The position numbers were made by a program, and so were the translations under genes. The notes beneath the pieces are model-generated. The model worked only from the letters and a program-made list of their open reading frames with translations, was not told the origin of the DNA and searched no databases. From Strongylocentrotus purpuratus (Eukaryota; Echinodermata; Echinoidea; Camarodonta; Strongylocentrotidae), in NCBI RefSeq assembly GCF_000002235.5, contig NW_022145606.1, forward strand, positions 20,325,480 to 20,389,479: a stretch of DNA of 64,000 nucleotides. The letters run 5' to 3'. Shown in pieces: positions 35,060 through 45,984 of the stretch (position 1 is its first letter; the number at the start of each line of letters is the position of its first letter).

Positions 35060-36590
35060 GAGCAATTCAGAATTGTGTTATGTAAGTTTGATATATTTCA
35101 ATTTGTATAAAGAACCCTTTCCTAATATACAAATCTTTACGTGATCATTCAGAACATACACATTGTCCCGCACCACAATTGTGTATATTAATAAATCAAT
35201 AATTATAGAGTGTATAGAACTGTCTCATTACTCTCAATAAAATATTGCCTGCAAGATCAAGGGGCGGCTTCAGATTGTATGAATGGTGGGAGGGGTTCAA
35301 TTCACCCCCCTCTCCCCCCCCCCCTCCCCCCACAATATATGAAAATATAATTTACAGCAGATTATCAGGCAAAAATGGGGATTCATTCAGGCAAAGATTA
35401 TGATTTATATCAAGCATAAAAAAGGAGGGCTCCAGTCCCTACTTTGGTCCCGTGCAAGGAACAAATTGTGCTCCTCTTCTCTACATGAATATTCATGATG
35501 GAAATGCTGCTTCAATTCACAGCAATATATGTTGTACTTCTTATTACTATTATTCATTCAGTAATACTTCGATGTGCTCAAACTGCTATTGAAACCTCAT
35601 GAAAAAAAGAGAGCATATTATAATGTTACACTAATGTAATGTACTAATTTGCATCATGTTGCAAAAACAAAACTACAAAAAAATCAAAATATGGTATTAA
35701 GTTTGGACTTCCCTTTAGATTTATCCCTATCTTAACAAGCCTTAAGATATTTTTTTTTTAATTGGACAGGCCAATGTTTAATTTTTGCACAAACCCGACT
35801 AGACTATATTGTGTAGAATACATCTGTGCAGGCGGCTCAAGCACCAGTGATACATGTAACGACCATTTTATATTCTTTTTAAGTCATTTTCCCTAACATG
35901 AAAGACAGAATCATTTTCACAATACAGTCCCTGGTTGACATAATATCGTGATAGTTAAAAAGCAAAAGTCAATTACATATGTGTTTCAAGAAATTAAGAC
36001 TAACCACCACCCCTTGTCCTCTATCGCTTTCAGAAAAGTTATTACTGTCACGGACAGGTACCACGTTTAGGCTAAAGGTAGCACAGGCAATAACACTTCA
36101 TAAAAACAAATATAGACATCAATCTGAGATATCAATTTCGTTCTTTGAACTCCAATATATAATTCTTAAACTGATAAGCAAATGAATGCATCGCTTTTTT
36201 ACGACGGGCAATATATCAAAATACATTTACATTATCAGCTATCATATTACATGAAGGAAATAGTATTTACTGTCAAGTTAAAAATTAACCTTATGAGATA
36301 AGACTAGATGATACTTGGTTGATTTCATAAATACAATTATCATGTTACACCACGAGGAGTGAGAAAAGATTCAAACGTCTCTTCGCCTACAACGCAGTGG
36401 ATCATTTTCTATGATGTTTATCTTCTCATAGATTTCCTCAACGTTAAACAACAGAATACTTCGCTACACTACCGTGAGTATCATATTGGCCATACACTGT
36501 ATTTGATTATGCTTTATTGTCAGAATGGTTTCATTATGTTGTAATGTAATATTATACGTTGTATGATGTGTTGCAGTATGAGGTTGTTAA
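35060..36590. repeat. Duplicated spacer segment, copy B
   Basis: Second copy of 32630-34330, about 2.3 kb downstream, with the same landmarks (CGGCTTCAG near 35266, ACGGACAGGTACCACG near 36049). It continues into sequence that also occurs before gene 2 (36290-36580 resembles 14690-14990). No gene. Confidence 0.6.
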
Positions 36591-36593
36591 AGG

Positions 36594-36974
36594 TATAGGC
36601 CAGTTTTGAAAATGTCCCCCTCTAAAAAATGAAATGGAAGATCTTTTTACCAATCGTGTAAAAGAATATGTTTTGACTAAAACGTGATGATACAAATGTT
36701 GCCGGGAAACCGCGTACTAATTGATATATTTGGTAAATTATTATATCTTTCCGGACTAGATAGATATCGCGTAGTCCCATATACATCTCTATGCGTACAG
36801 TGCTTGTAACTTTACCAAGACTGGGCCAAATTTCTTATCATGTTGATGATTCTAGAAACTTGCAGTACACACCAATACTTATATGCTATAATTATGATCA
36901 ACCTTTTCTCATCGATTTCACAACGTTTGTTTCACAATGCAATAGCATGACCAGAACTGGTCTATACCTTGTCT
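36594..36974. mobile_element. MITE of about 380 bp with TTAAAGG termini, copy 2 (independent site)
   Basis: Ends GTTAAAGGTATAGGCCAGTT and complement (AACTGGTCTATACCTTG). Homologous throughout to 23609-23996 but in a different spacer context, which shows it is mobile rather than a fixed part of the unit. Confidence 0.7.
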
Positions 36975-36989
36975 GGTCTATATCTATAA

Positions 36990-37336
36990 ACTGCGTCATA
37001 ATGTTGGTTTAACCAGTGGCGCAGCTACGGGCTGAGAAGGACGGCAATCGAATGAGAGATGATGGAAAGGGGAAAAACAAATAACGCGAGATCATTTAAG
37101 GAGATATATTACTTTACAAATACTCTTAATATTATGTGGATGAGTGGCATGTGCATTAAAATATTACCATAAAATGATTTGCGCCCTTGATGTAGCATAC
37201 AGCAGAGAAGGAGAAGAAAAAAGAAGATAGGAGTGAAAGATAGAAAACGTATAGGAACAAAAAACAGAGAGAGAGAAAGAGAGAGAGAGTATGTATGTGT
37301 GTCTATTTATCTTTAAAATGCATAGTTTGTTCCACT
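36990..37336. other. Spacer, no gene
   Basis: A short tract resembling 14985-15005, then an abrupt switch at 37013 to unrelated sequence starting CAGTGGCGCAGCTACGGG, which resembles one hAT-type end with no matching partner. The part from about 37190 is repeated at 38430. GA run at 37266-37290. Confidence 0.4.
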
Positions 37337-37882
37337 CTAAAAGAGCAAGGGGTATATGTACCTCCCGACCAGGTCAAACTTCTTCCTCAAATTGTGGCCT
37401 TTTTCCGTTACATGTTTAAACCCCTTATGCCACACCCTACCAAGATTAAGTGTCCATTTGTATGTCATTTCATCTTTTGTTACCAAATTAATTTCACTCG
37501 CATTAAAGACGATATAATTTTCACAATACAACCCCTGGATACAAAAAACATGTAGTTGTTGTTTAAAATTCTGAGGGCGATCGTGTAAGTTATATTTGTC
37601 CAAAAACTGTGAGACTTTTGCAGCAAAAATAAAATGAAACTTGATACCCAGTTTCTCCATAAGTTTCCTGTCTCCAGCTGCTATAGTTATCTCCTCAAAT
37701 GACATTCCAGTCAACTGCTTGATGCTACTACTGTTCATCCTTCCATTGGCTCCTTCTTGCAAGATCATTGTTGATTGCCAAACTATTCTTTTATTGAGTT
37801 GCATACTCAAACATTTTATAGCTGTCTTCTTTCCACAATTCAGAATGTTGGGTTCTTTATCATGCCATATCTTAACAAGCAA
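37337..37882 (-). CDS. Unrecognised 181-codon open frame (possible gene fragment or retained exon)
   Basis: The longest stop-free frame in this AT-rich spacer. Its composition looks protein-like: mixed hydrophobic and charged residues, with stretches such as SIKQLTGMSFEEITIAAGD and NFKQQLHVFCIQGLYCEN. I do not recognise a family; a remote resemblance of the middle to SAM-domain spacing is too weak to call. On the minus strand a GAG|GTACAT donor-like sequence lies near its 3' end (about 37360). The segment about 37400-37862 interrupts the duplicated spacer (compare 33866-33920), so it arrived as an insertion. It could be a transposon or host-gene fragment, or chance. Confidence 0.35.
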   Translation of the reverse strand: MLVKIWHDKEPNILNCGKKTAIKCLSMQLNKRIVWQSTMILQEGANGRMNSSSIKQLTGMSFEEITIAAGDRKLMEKLGIKFHFIFAAKVSQFLDKYNLHDRPQNFKQQLHVFCIQGLYCENYIVFNASEINLVTKDEMTYKWTLNLGRVWHKGFKHVTEKGHNLRKKFDLVGRYIYPLLF

Positions 37883-37910
37883 GCATTAACTGATAAAATA
37901 ATCGGACAAG

Positions 37911-38135
37911 CGAGGAGGCGCGATAGCTCAGTCGGTAGAGCAGTGGTCTCGTTATCCGGTGACCCGGGTTCGAAACCAAGTCGATGCGCTAGTGCCCTTT
38001 GGTAAGGCATTAATGCTCATTACCAGGACCCTTGGGGATGACCTTAAGCCGTCGGTTTTCTGTTTGCTTACTAACAAGCAATTGTTGCTTTCTTAGCTGT
38101 CAGGTAAAATAACCACCACTATCACTAATGTAAGA
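37911..38135 (+). mobile_element. tRNA-derived SINE
   Basis: The head reads like a tRNA: A box TAGCTCAGTCGG (37923-37934) and B box GGGTTCGAAACC (about 37967-37978). The acceptor stem does not pair as in a functional tRNA, and a tRNA-unrelated body follows (GTGCCCTTTGGTAAGGCATT). Related bodies in the opposite orientation occur at 39536-39650. RNA polymerase III transcription is expected of the family. Confidence 0.75.
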
Positions 38136-38213
38136 ATAAACCTGACTTCATTACAAGCAGTGCAATGCCCCCTCCAAATCTAATGGCGAAAAGGGGGGGG
38201 GGAGGTGTGTGTT

Positions 38214-38282
<69 letters not shown>

Positions 38283-38285
38283 AAT
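38214..38285. repeat. GA microsatellite
   Basis: Nearly pure (GA)n, about 70 bp, preceded by a G run (38193-38201). Confidence 0.9.
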
Positions 38286-38429
38286 GGTGAAATGAATGAA
38301 AGGGAAAAGGAACATAGGATGATGTAAGTAGATAGTTTATAATAAGTGATCAGTAACTTGGGGACAACATGATAAGTATTAAATGAAATCTTGTGTATGG
38401 AGAAAAAGAGGCGATTATCACAAAATACC

Positions 38430-38620
38430 CTGGGGTGATCTGACCTGCGTCCTTGATGGAGCAGAGAAGAAAAATAAATGGAGATATGACTGAAAGATAG
38501 GAGATATACTGGAAAAAGCAGAAATGAACCAGTATGCATGTGTGTCTGGTTCACTTTAAAATACAGAATTTCACCATTTTAAAGGAGCAAGGGGTATATC
38601 CGATCCCGGTCTATTCAGTC
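38430..38620. repeat. Local duplicate of 37180-37400
   Basis: Shares AGCAGAGAAG, TGAAAGATAG and AGGAGCAAGGGGTATAT-type segments in the same order as the upstream copy, which shows another short tandem duplication. No gene. From 38800 the sequence matches the pre-gene spacer of gene 2 (14380-14540). Confidence 0.55.
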
Positions 38621-39139
38621 TGCCTCCCCAAATGTCGACCCTTTAGTACAGTGTTTTTTAACAGAGGTTTATAGGTATATATATATCGCTGGGTATTTTG
38701 AAGAAGTAAAATCATTTCAGAAATGGTAAAGTATATATTTTTCGCAAAAGTTAGTAACGACTCCATAAAATATGATGATATGATCATGTGCCCGTAAATC
38801 GTATTGATCGGGGCAGCACGGCACCCAAATATTTATTGTATCGAAATGAAATTGATACCAATACAAAGTGTCTTATGTTTAGCCCACGTCCCTCTAATTA
38901 TCGCAAACTGGATAACTCGGGATGATTCCTGGCAACGAAATGACCGAATATATAACCTTACATTTTATATAGTGTATATTGATGAATAAATAGCAAATGT
39001 GCCCATATTATAGAATGAAATAAAAAATACTTGTTCACTATTTTTCAATCGGGGTAACGCGAAACTATTCAACACCTAAACTCCAAAAAACTCCTGTAAC
39101 GGTACTGTAAACAAAAAAATATAGGTGGTTCAAAAACAA

Positions 39140-39480
39140 TGATGTAGTCAACTAAAAAATAATAATATTCCGCTTTAATATAGCACTTAATACATCAACG
39201 ATGTCTCGTAGCGCTTTACAGACATATTATTGCCTCAGTCATCGGATTCAGGCTTGCCCGGACACAATGTATGTACCTCACTCTCTGGGGAGCATTACAG
39301 CCGGCGTCATTTTACAGACGCTCACAATGATGAGCAAACAACACTGTTGGTCATTATGGTGGAATAGTTTTTACTCCAATTTATGGAATGATTATGACAA
39401 TGATTTATTCATAATAGATCTAGATAATAGTATACATTCTCAGATTTTATTGAATAATAATTGACGATTGATTGATTTAA
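39140..39480. repeat. Dispersed repeat, family unassigned
   Basis: Contains 'GTAGCGCTTTACAGACATAT' and 'CATCGGATTCAGGCTTGCCC', words of a type common in dispersed echinoderm repeats. No ORF. Confidence 0.35.
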
Positions 39481-39535
39481 TACGTGACTGCTAAAGCATG
39501 TGTATGCCACTATGTGGTACCTACGTCCTTAAGTC

Positions 39536-39650
39536 ATAACTGACAGTATGGGGATTAATGCCTCACAAAAGGGCACTAATATAGCACATCGACACGATTT
39601 TGATCCTGTGGCCTCAGTAACGAGGCCATTGCTTTGACACTGAATCATGA
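39536..39650 (-). mobile_element. Degenerate SINE body, minus strand
   Basis: Its complement contains AGTGCCCTTTTGTGAGGCAT, matching the body of the SINE at 37911-38135. The tRNA-like head is too decayed to define. Confidence 0.5.
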
Positions 39651-39700
39651 CTGAACGCAGCGGAGGCTAGGGTAGGGGGCAGCCCCCACAAATACAAAAA

Positions 39701-40525
39701 ACAGAAATAAAATTTAGTGTACATTATTTGTCCCATCTTACTGGGTACCCATTTAACACCAGATGTGAATCAATTTCGGATAATCTGCAAATCAATAGTA
39801 GGCGCCTCGATCACCTTACGTTCGTTCATCTTCCATCAAGAACCCAGGGTCTTATTCCTGTCCCCGACCCGAAGATTCCCAATAATTTGGAATAACCTAC
39901 CCTTCTCACTCAGGGATGCGGCTGTCCTTGTCTCACGTCCGATTTTTCTTAACCAACTAAAATCTTACTTTGAATAAAGTATGAACACATGTAACCAACA
40001 TCAAAAGCTGATGTTTGGATATAATTTTGATTGAATATATAATTTGAATATTAAGAGATTGATTTGTATTTCCCCTCATTATAATTGTTTCTATCGCACA
40101 TCTCAAACTGACCGCTGAGTTCTATTCTCCAAAATCTGTGCAACATAATAACTATTATTCAATTCCAATTTCTGCTATTTACTTTTCTTTTTTGCTTCAC
40201 TTAAACGGACATGCTAGTGACACCTGAGATAACATATTGCAATTTACCGAGCTTAAGTTTAACATTATGCATTGTCATCAATAAGTTTTTGTTTTTTGTT
40301 TTTGTTTTAATTATGATTATGTATACTATTTTAGGCATCCCCTGATGCATCTCCTGGAGTCGGAAGAAAAGACTTACGGCTTATAGGAATTTTACAGTCC
40401 TTTTTTTTCTTCCCGGCAACTTCGGGAGGTGCGGCAGGGGAAGCCAATTTTATTCTTTCATACTTTGTGCCATTCTATTGTACCTTGTATTGTATGTTTG
40501 AAATGCCAAATAAATAATAATAATA
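39701..40525 (+). mobile_element. LINE 3' end with 3' UTR and TAA-repeat tail
   Basis: An open frame of about 86 codons (39717-39977) reads like an RT-element C-terminus (RRFPIIWNNLPFSLRD, then FLNQLKSYFE). A 540-bp 3' UTR follows, containing a stem (CCCGGCAACTTCGGGA near 40414), and then a tail 'GAAATGCCAAATAAATAATAA' near 40500. 5'-truncated. It differs from the LINE ends at 3.3 kb and 28.9 kb. Confidence 0.7.
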
Positions 40526-40534
40526 ACGTGTGTG

Positions 40535-40655
40535 GAGAGTGACAAATTTAGACTAATGTCTTGCCAAAGGACGTTGGTGTCGGGCTGGGATGTAAACCCA
40601 GTACCTTGTGATCTGCAGTCGAGTGACTTATCCACTACACCACAACACCTCTAAA
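40535..40655 (-). mobile_element. tRNA-derived SINE, minus strand
   Basis: The complement begins GTTGTGGTGTAGTGGATAAG (A box), has GGGTTTACATCCC as a B-box variant and continues into 'ACGTCCTTTGGCAAGACATT', a SINE body. The head differs from that of the SINE at 37.9 kb. A C run (40663-40677) and GTTACGCCACTG, one isolated hAT-type end, follow. Confidence 0.6.
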
Positions 40656-40702
40656 GAATAGCACCCCCCCCCCCCCCATACTGAACCCGAGTTACGCCAC
40701 TG

Positions 40703-41703
40703 ACAAGAGGTTTTAATCTCAAATCTATGTACCTTATCAGCTATCATATCACATGATGTAAAACAGTATTTGCTTTCAAGTTGAAAATAAATATATTTCC
40801 TCACTGTTTGACAATGGAATACTTCTCTTTCAGACTATAAGTATCATATTAACTGTATGATTATGCTATATTGACAGAGTGATTTCAATCTATTTTGATG
40901 TAATAATACACTGTGTTAGGTTGTTAACACTATCTATAAAATGCGTCATAGTATTTGTTTAAAAACAATTTTGAGGTCTTAGTCCATTCCAATTCAAAAG
41001 GCATTAATAAAGCAGATGTTTCTTCCAGTTATGAAGCGCTAAATGTATAGCTCCAAATTTCTCGGCCGCTTGATAATATCACATCATAATATCGCTGTCA
41101 AATCGCGGTCACAATCCTAAGCCTATGTGACTGTCATTTTGCAAAAACGTTACGAACTAGGTGAAGTGTTATGATGTATACACATAATATTAATAAATAT
41201 ATTACTTCCATATTTTCTGATCAAGAGAAAGCTCTAGAAAGTACAAATGTTTTGGGAATCTTTGTATACTACGAATTGCGAACACTTGTACTTGAAGAAA
41301 ACGATTAATTTAATATACATATATTATTTGCTCTCAGTGCATTATATACATGTATATATATATATATATATATTTATATATAAATGGTTGCGACAGATGC
41401 ACATCCACACACCTCAAGACTATACAAGTTTTTTGTAATAATTGAATAATACAAAAACAGAACGTAATCTTTGTATATCAATTTCAAAGCAATTTCTGAT
41501 CCTCTTTCTGTCCCTTCCTCATCACTCCTGCCCTCTCCTTCTTCTCTCTATGTTTCTTCCTCCGTCTTTCTCTCTCTTCATTCCACCCTCTTCTCTATGT
41601 TCCTCCTGCCTCTGTCTATTCTTGCTCCATTCATTCTACTCCTTTTTATCCCACACCCGTCTCTCTCTCTCTATCTCTCTCTTGTGAATTGTTCTTTCTA
41701 CAG
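40703..41703 (+). other. Upstream sequence / intron end of gene 4
   Basis: Paralogous to 14640-15900 before gene 2. It has a TA run (41349-41373), a CT-rich tract (41505-41690) and acceptor CTACAG (AG at 41702-41703). The first-exon-like block found before genes 2, 3, 5 and 6 was not recognised upstream of this copy. Confidence 0.5.
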
Positions 41704-41721
41704 ATACATACTCTGATCAGG

Positions 41722-42582
41722 ATGGCGGCGAACTTCAGTTCTGCAGAAACCATCTGTGAAGGAGAGAACTGTCAATCAATCACAGATGTGACGTACTACG
41801 TGAAGGAGAAGAAGAAGCTCTGCGATGCCTGCGCCTCCAAAGAGGAATGCATAGGAAAAACAAGAAAGGGTAGGCCCAATCTGTATTGTGAGAAGCATGA
41901 TGGTGAAGAAATCAAACTGTATTGTAAAACACATCATATAGCAGTGTGTCAATTATGCGCAATGATAGATCATCGTGACATGTATTGCGTACGACAGGAT
42001 ATAGAGGGCGCCATCATGGATAGTAGAGCAAAACTAAACATTCTGAAAGAAAAGGCAAGGGACAAATTGGAGCTTTGTCGAGTTATTGGAGATCAAATTC
42101 ATCAGTGTAGGAGAAGCACCGACACCCATCTAAACGATTTGAAAGATGAAGTAGATTCAGTATTCAATGATGCGATTCAAACAGACAAAGACAAAGAGAA
42201 GGAGGATGCTGCAAAAATCAACCAGGAGACTGATGAGAATAATCAGACACTTCAAGATGAGATTCAGAAGATCAAGGAAAAGATTAGAAAGAACGATGAA
42301 GAGAGAGAAAAACGACTTGAACTAAACCGTACAAATGCAGAGAGAAGACGACAACCAATCGACAATAAACAACATGGTCTTCAAACAGACATACAAAACA
42401 TCGCTGTAGAGAAAGAGAGAAGGATTGGACATTTGGAGATATCTTGGCAAGATAACACAAAAACCACAGAAACTACAATACAGGCACTTGATACAGTACT
42501 CAAAGATGATTCAAATGTCGTCAAAGATGGGCATCGTGTGAAGACATCAGTGAGTGATGAATTAAAGAAACCAATAAAATAA
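41722..42582 (+). CDS. B-box / coiled-coil protein, copy 4, lacking the propeller (286 aa)
   Basis: Open frame from the conserved ATG to TAA at 42580. The second-type N-terminus keeps all zinc ligands (C12, C17, C34, C37, C43; C56, H59, C68, H71, C76, C79, H84, C89), followed by a full coiled coil. At about 42566 the sequence leaves the gene: GAATTAAAGAA is joined to spacer sequence otherwise found at 23390-23420, after a GA microsatellite. Only about three codons (PIK) are foreign. The whole C-terminal half is gone. If expressed it could dimerise with full-length paralogues. That is inference, and it may equally be a pseudogene. No first-exon block was found upstream. Confidence 0.7.
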   Translation: MAANFSSAETICEGENCQSITDVTYYVKEKKKLCDACASKEECIGKTRKGRPNLYCEKHDGEEIKLYCKTHHIAVCQLCAMIDHRDMYCVRQDIEGAIMDSRAKLNILKEKARDKLELCRVIGDQIHQCRRSTDTHLNDLKDEVDSVFNDAIQTDKDKEKEDAAKINQETDENNQTLQDEIQKIKEKIRKNDEEREKRLELNRTNAERRRQPIDNKQHGLQTDIQNIAVEKERRIGHLEISWQDNTKTTETTIQALDTVLKDDSNVVKDGHRVKTSVSDELKKPIK

Positions 42583-43564
42583 CGTGTTAAGATATTGAGA
42601 AAGTTGTTGAAGCATGGGTCTAGAAAATGGCGGCACAGCAGTAGAATTAGAAAAGGGGGTGGAGCGGCAAAATCCACGTAGGGTATATGTAATTCAGGTA
42701 AATATTCATAGACGTAATTCTCGACATTATTTTATAGTAATAATCTTCTTTGCTGAGCCTCATTGGTATTAAAGGGAAAGACCAGTTTTGGAAACGCTCC
42801 CTTCTCAAAAAAAAAAGAAGTGGAAGCTCTTATTACCAATTATGTGAACGAATATGATTTGACTAACACGTAATGATTCACATTTTGCCGGGAAACCGCC
42901 TACTAACTGATATATTTGGTAAATTATCATATCTATCCGGACTGGATATATATCACGTAGTCCCATATACATCTGTCTGTGTACAGTGCTTGTAACTTTA
43001 CCAAGACTGGGCCAAATTTATTATCATGTTGATGATTCCATAACCTTGCAGTTTACACGAATATGATATACTATATGATCTACCTTTTCTAATCGATTCC
43101 ACAACATTTCTTTTACAATGCAATCGTATGACCAAAACTGGTCTTTACCTTTGATAACTTGAAATGACTTGAAAATCAAATACTCGGCGACGAATACGAG
43201 ATGAAAACACAAACAGACACTTCACACAACTGTAGTGAAAAAGAGATACTTCAACTGATCTGTGACCTCTGTTGTACATCGAACTACGAGCACAAACACG
43301 AGCTAGAAAGAAAAGACAGGTGCACCTGATAGTTTGTGCAACAGTACTTCAAGTATCTATTAATTGTACAATATAAACCAACCACATGGTTTGGGTTCTG
43401 TGAAGGTATATATAGAAACGAAATACAAATTCATCAAAGGCTTAGCCGATACATTTATGCTGGCTGCCCTGAAAATTATATATATTTACAGGTGAGGGTA
43501 AAACGTATACGAATACAAGTATCATAGTGATACAAACAAGTCATGCGACCGATCGAGATATAAC
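42583..43564. other. Spacer fused to gene 4; paralogue of 23415-24570
   Basis: Collinear with the spacer upstream of gene 3 from the right edge of its GA tract onward. Includes the inherited MITE at 42770-43160. No gene. Confidence 0.7.
42770..43160. mobile_element. MITE of about 390 bp with TTAAAGG termini, copy 3
   Basis: Same position relative to the unit as 23609-23996, so it was copied with the spacer. Ends ATTAAAGGGAAAGACCAGTT and complement. Confidence 0.65.
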
Positions 43565-44292
43565 TCTGACCTCAGCTGGTTATCTGCGTCTTCGTAGCAA
43601 AATAACCCTTTTTTCAGCGGTGTGTATAAGCATTCTGCCACATGCAAAGCTTCCAATTGAGATAACAACGAATTTGAAAGCATTCATTTTATGTTAGACT
43701 GCTTTGATTCATATTCATATTAATCAGTAATCTAATTCAGTAAAACTTTACACCACAAGCCTATTATTGAAGTAGGTTCACTGTTTATGTCTCTATTTAA
43801 TTATTCACATAATACGTTCATGTTATGAATTACTATGATTCAGGATGATGTATTTCCATAGTACTTAAGAAAATGTTACTGTTTTTAAAGTGTATTACGC
43901 TGTTTTTGCTTGGAATATGAATAAAAACAACCAATCAATTAATCAATCAAACTCTATTTACAAAAAGCAACGGAGCATATCTTTCATCGACGCCTATTCA
44001 CTGTGTGATTCTGGAACAATGATTGTTTTTGTTCTCTACTTGCCATATGGTGCAGGTGTGGAAAATGCCCATCAATTTGTGAGCCAATCAGGGGCAGGTA
44101 AGCATCAGTTTGACGTTGGGTGGCATACAACTAGACGCCACCTTCATGTTCATATATACACATATTAAAAGAGGTTGGGTGAATTGTTCTTCTTCAGACA
44201 AAGTTTCAATTATGATAGGAGCATCTGTATGATCAACTTTCTTTCTGACTTCACATTACGAAGGTTAAAATCGCAAGAAACTGGTAATCAAG
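43565..44292 (+). promoter_or_regulatory. First-exon-like block of gene 5, ending in donor AAG|GTAAGA
   Basis: Uninterrupted version of the block (no hAT MITE, no hairpin MITE). CCAAT box in 'GAGCCAATCAGGGGCA' (about 44080). Ends TAATCAAG|GTAAGATT with GT at 44293-44294, 1.7 kb before the gene 5 acceptor (AG 45965-45966). Confidence 0.5.
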
Positions 44293-45966
44293 GTAAGATT
44301 TACATTGTTAGTAGGTCATGCTGTTGTTTCATACAAGGACTCGAAGTAGATGAAAAATATTTAAATGTTGTAAAATGCAATAAAACGAACACAATTTATA
44401 TGCCTGTGAGATGGGGTATGTTAGCACTTATGTGCAAGTGTTTAGAAAGATTAAGGCCCACAAAAACAGACGAAATGTGAATTATATCTACCACTGCATG
44501 TCTACTTTTCTGTTTGCCTTTGTCTAATTCTCTCACTGCCCGAATCGCGCCACGATTCAGACAGCATGGCGCCTTATATTACCTTATTTATTGTATTTCT
44601 CTATCGAAATGAAATTTATGCCACAACAAAGTATCCTATTGTTACCTCTTTTTCGCTTTTTAGCGCAGAATTGATAAATTAGGATGATTACTCTCAACTA
44701 CATGACTGAATACATTTGTTTTGCTCGCTTGCTCGCAATATTTGGGATCCGGGCAGTATTTTGTCATACGTAAGGCCATCAGTCATTTATATCACGGACA
44801 GGTACTAAGTTAAAGACTGGAAGATACTTGCTTGATTTTATAAATAAAATTATCATTGTATATCACAAAGAGTGAGAAAAGGTTTTAACGTCTTTTTAAC
44901 TACAACGTCGAGGATTAAGTTTTATGAAATTTCTTTTCATAAATTTCCTGAACGTTATACAACAGAATACGTTATAACAATTAGACTATGAGTAGTATAA
45001 TGACCATACACTGTAAAAGTATGCTATTTTGACAGAATGGTTTAGGTCTTTTTTATGTCATAATGCACTGTATGATGTGTTGTAGTATGAGGTTCTTAAC
45101 GCTATCTATAAAATACGTCATCATATTGATTAAAAGGGTATTTGATATTATAACACATTCCCCTGCAGTTATAAAGCGCTGCACACACTTCCCCATATGT
45201 TTCGGCCATTATCAATTTTCTGAATAGTAATCATTCATACAATTCATATTACTAGTCTATGAATTCCATTTCGTCTAATCCCTAGAAAGCCTGTAAACAA
45301 TACAAATGTTTTGGGCAATGCATGTGTAATAAAAATTACAAACGCTTGTACTGAAAAAAAAACAACTATCAATTGAATATATTTATTATTTGCTCTCTGT
45401 GCATTTTTTAATGATATAAAGGTTCATTATTTTTGTGGTAGTAAGCATCCCAATTTTCGAGAAGCTATAAGTTTTTTGTTAATGAATGATAAAACGGCAT
45501 ATGACCTTTTTATATCAATTTTTGGGAGGAAGTACTATTCGTTAATATTATTTTTTAAATGTGCATGAAGAAATATGTCTAATAAAGATCATTGTGTTAA
45601 ATTTGTTCTATTCTCTTTCTCTCGATCGGTATCTCCCTCCCTCCCTTTTCTTCAATCCCCTATTTCAATCCCATTATATTTTACTTTTTGTCACCCTCCT
45701 CCTCGTCCTCCCTACATGACTGACCAACCCTCCTGATCTCCCCTTGTTCGCCTTCCCTTCCTCCCTCCTTCTCTCCCCTTGCTTTCTCCTTCCTCCCTCC
45801 CTTCCTTCTCCCTATGCCCTTCCCTCCCCATCGATCCAACCCCTAATTCTCCACCACCCCTCTTTCTCTCTCTCTCTCTCTCTCCCACTACTTCCTCTCT
45901 CTTTCTCTCCCTATCTCAATCTCTCTCTCACTACTTCCTCTCTCTTGATAATTGTTCTTTATACAG
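44293..45966 (+). other. Putative 5' UTR intron of gene 5
   Basis: Same order as before gene 3, ending in a 350-bp CT-rich tract (45600-45955) and TATACAG. No ORF apart from low-complexity frames. Confidence 0.5.
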
Positions 45967-45984
45967 GATAACACTCTGATCAGG

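Noticed and set aside
37917-37990. Functional tRNA gene
   Set aside because: A and B boxes are present but the acceptor stem does not pair properly and a SINE body follows, so it is called a SINE.
37014-40702. One 3.7-kb hAT element with ends CAGTGGC...GCCACTG
   Set aside because: The flanking 8 bases do not match, and the two flanks belong to different positions of the spacer unit, so these are two unrelated ends.
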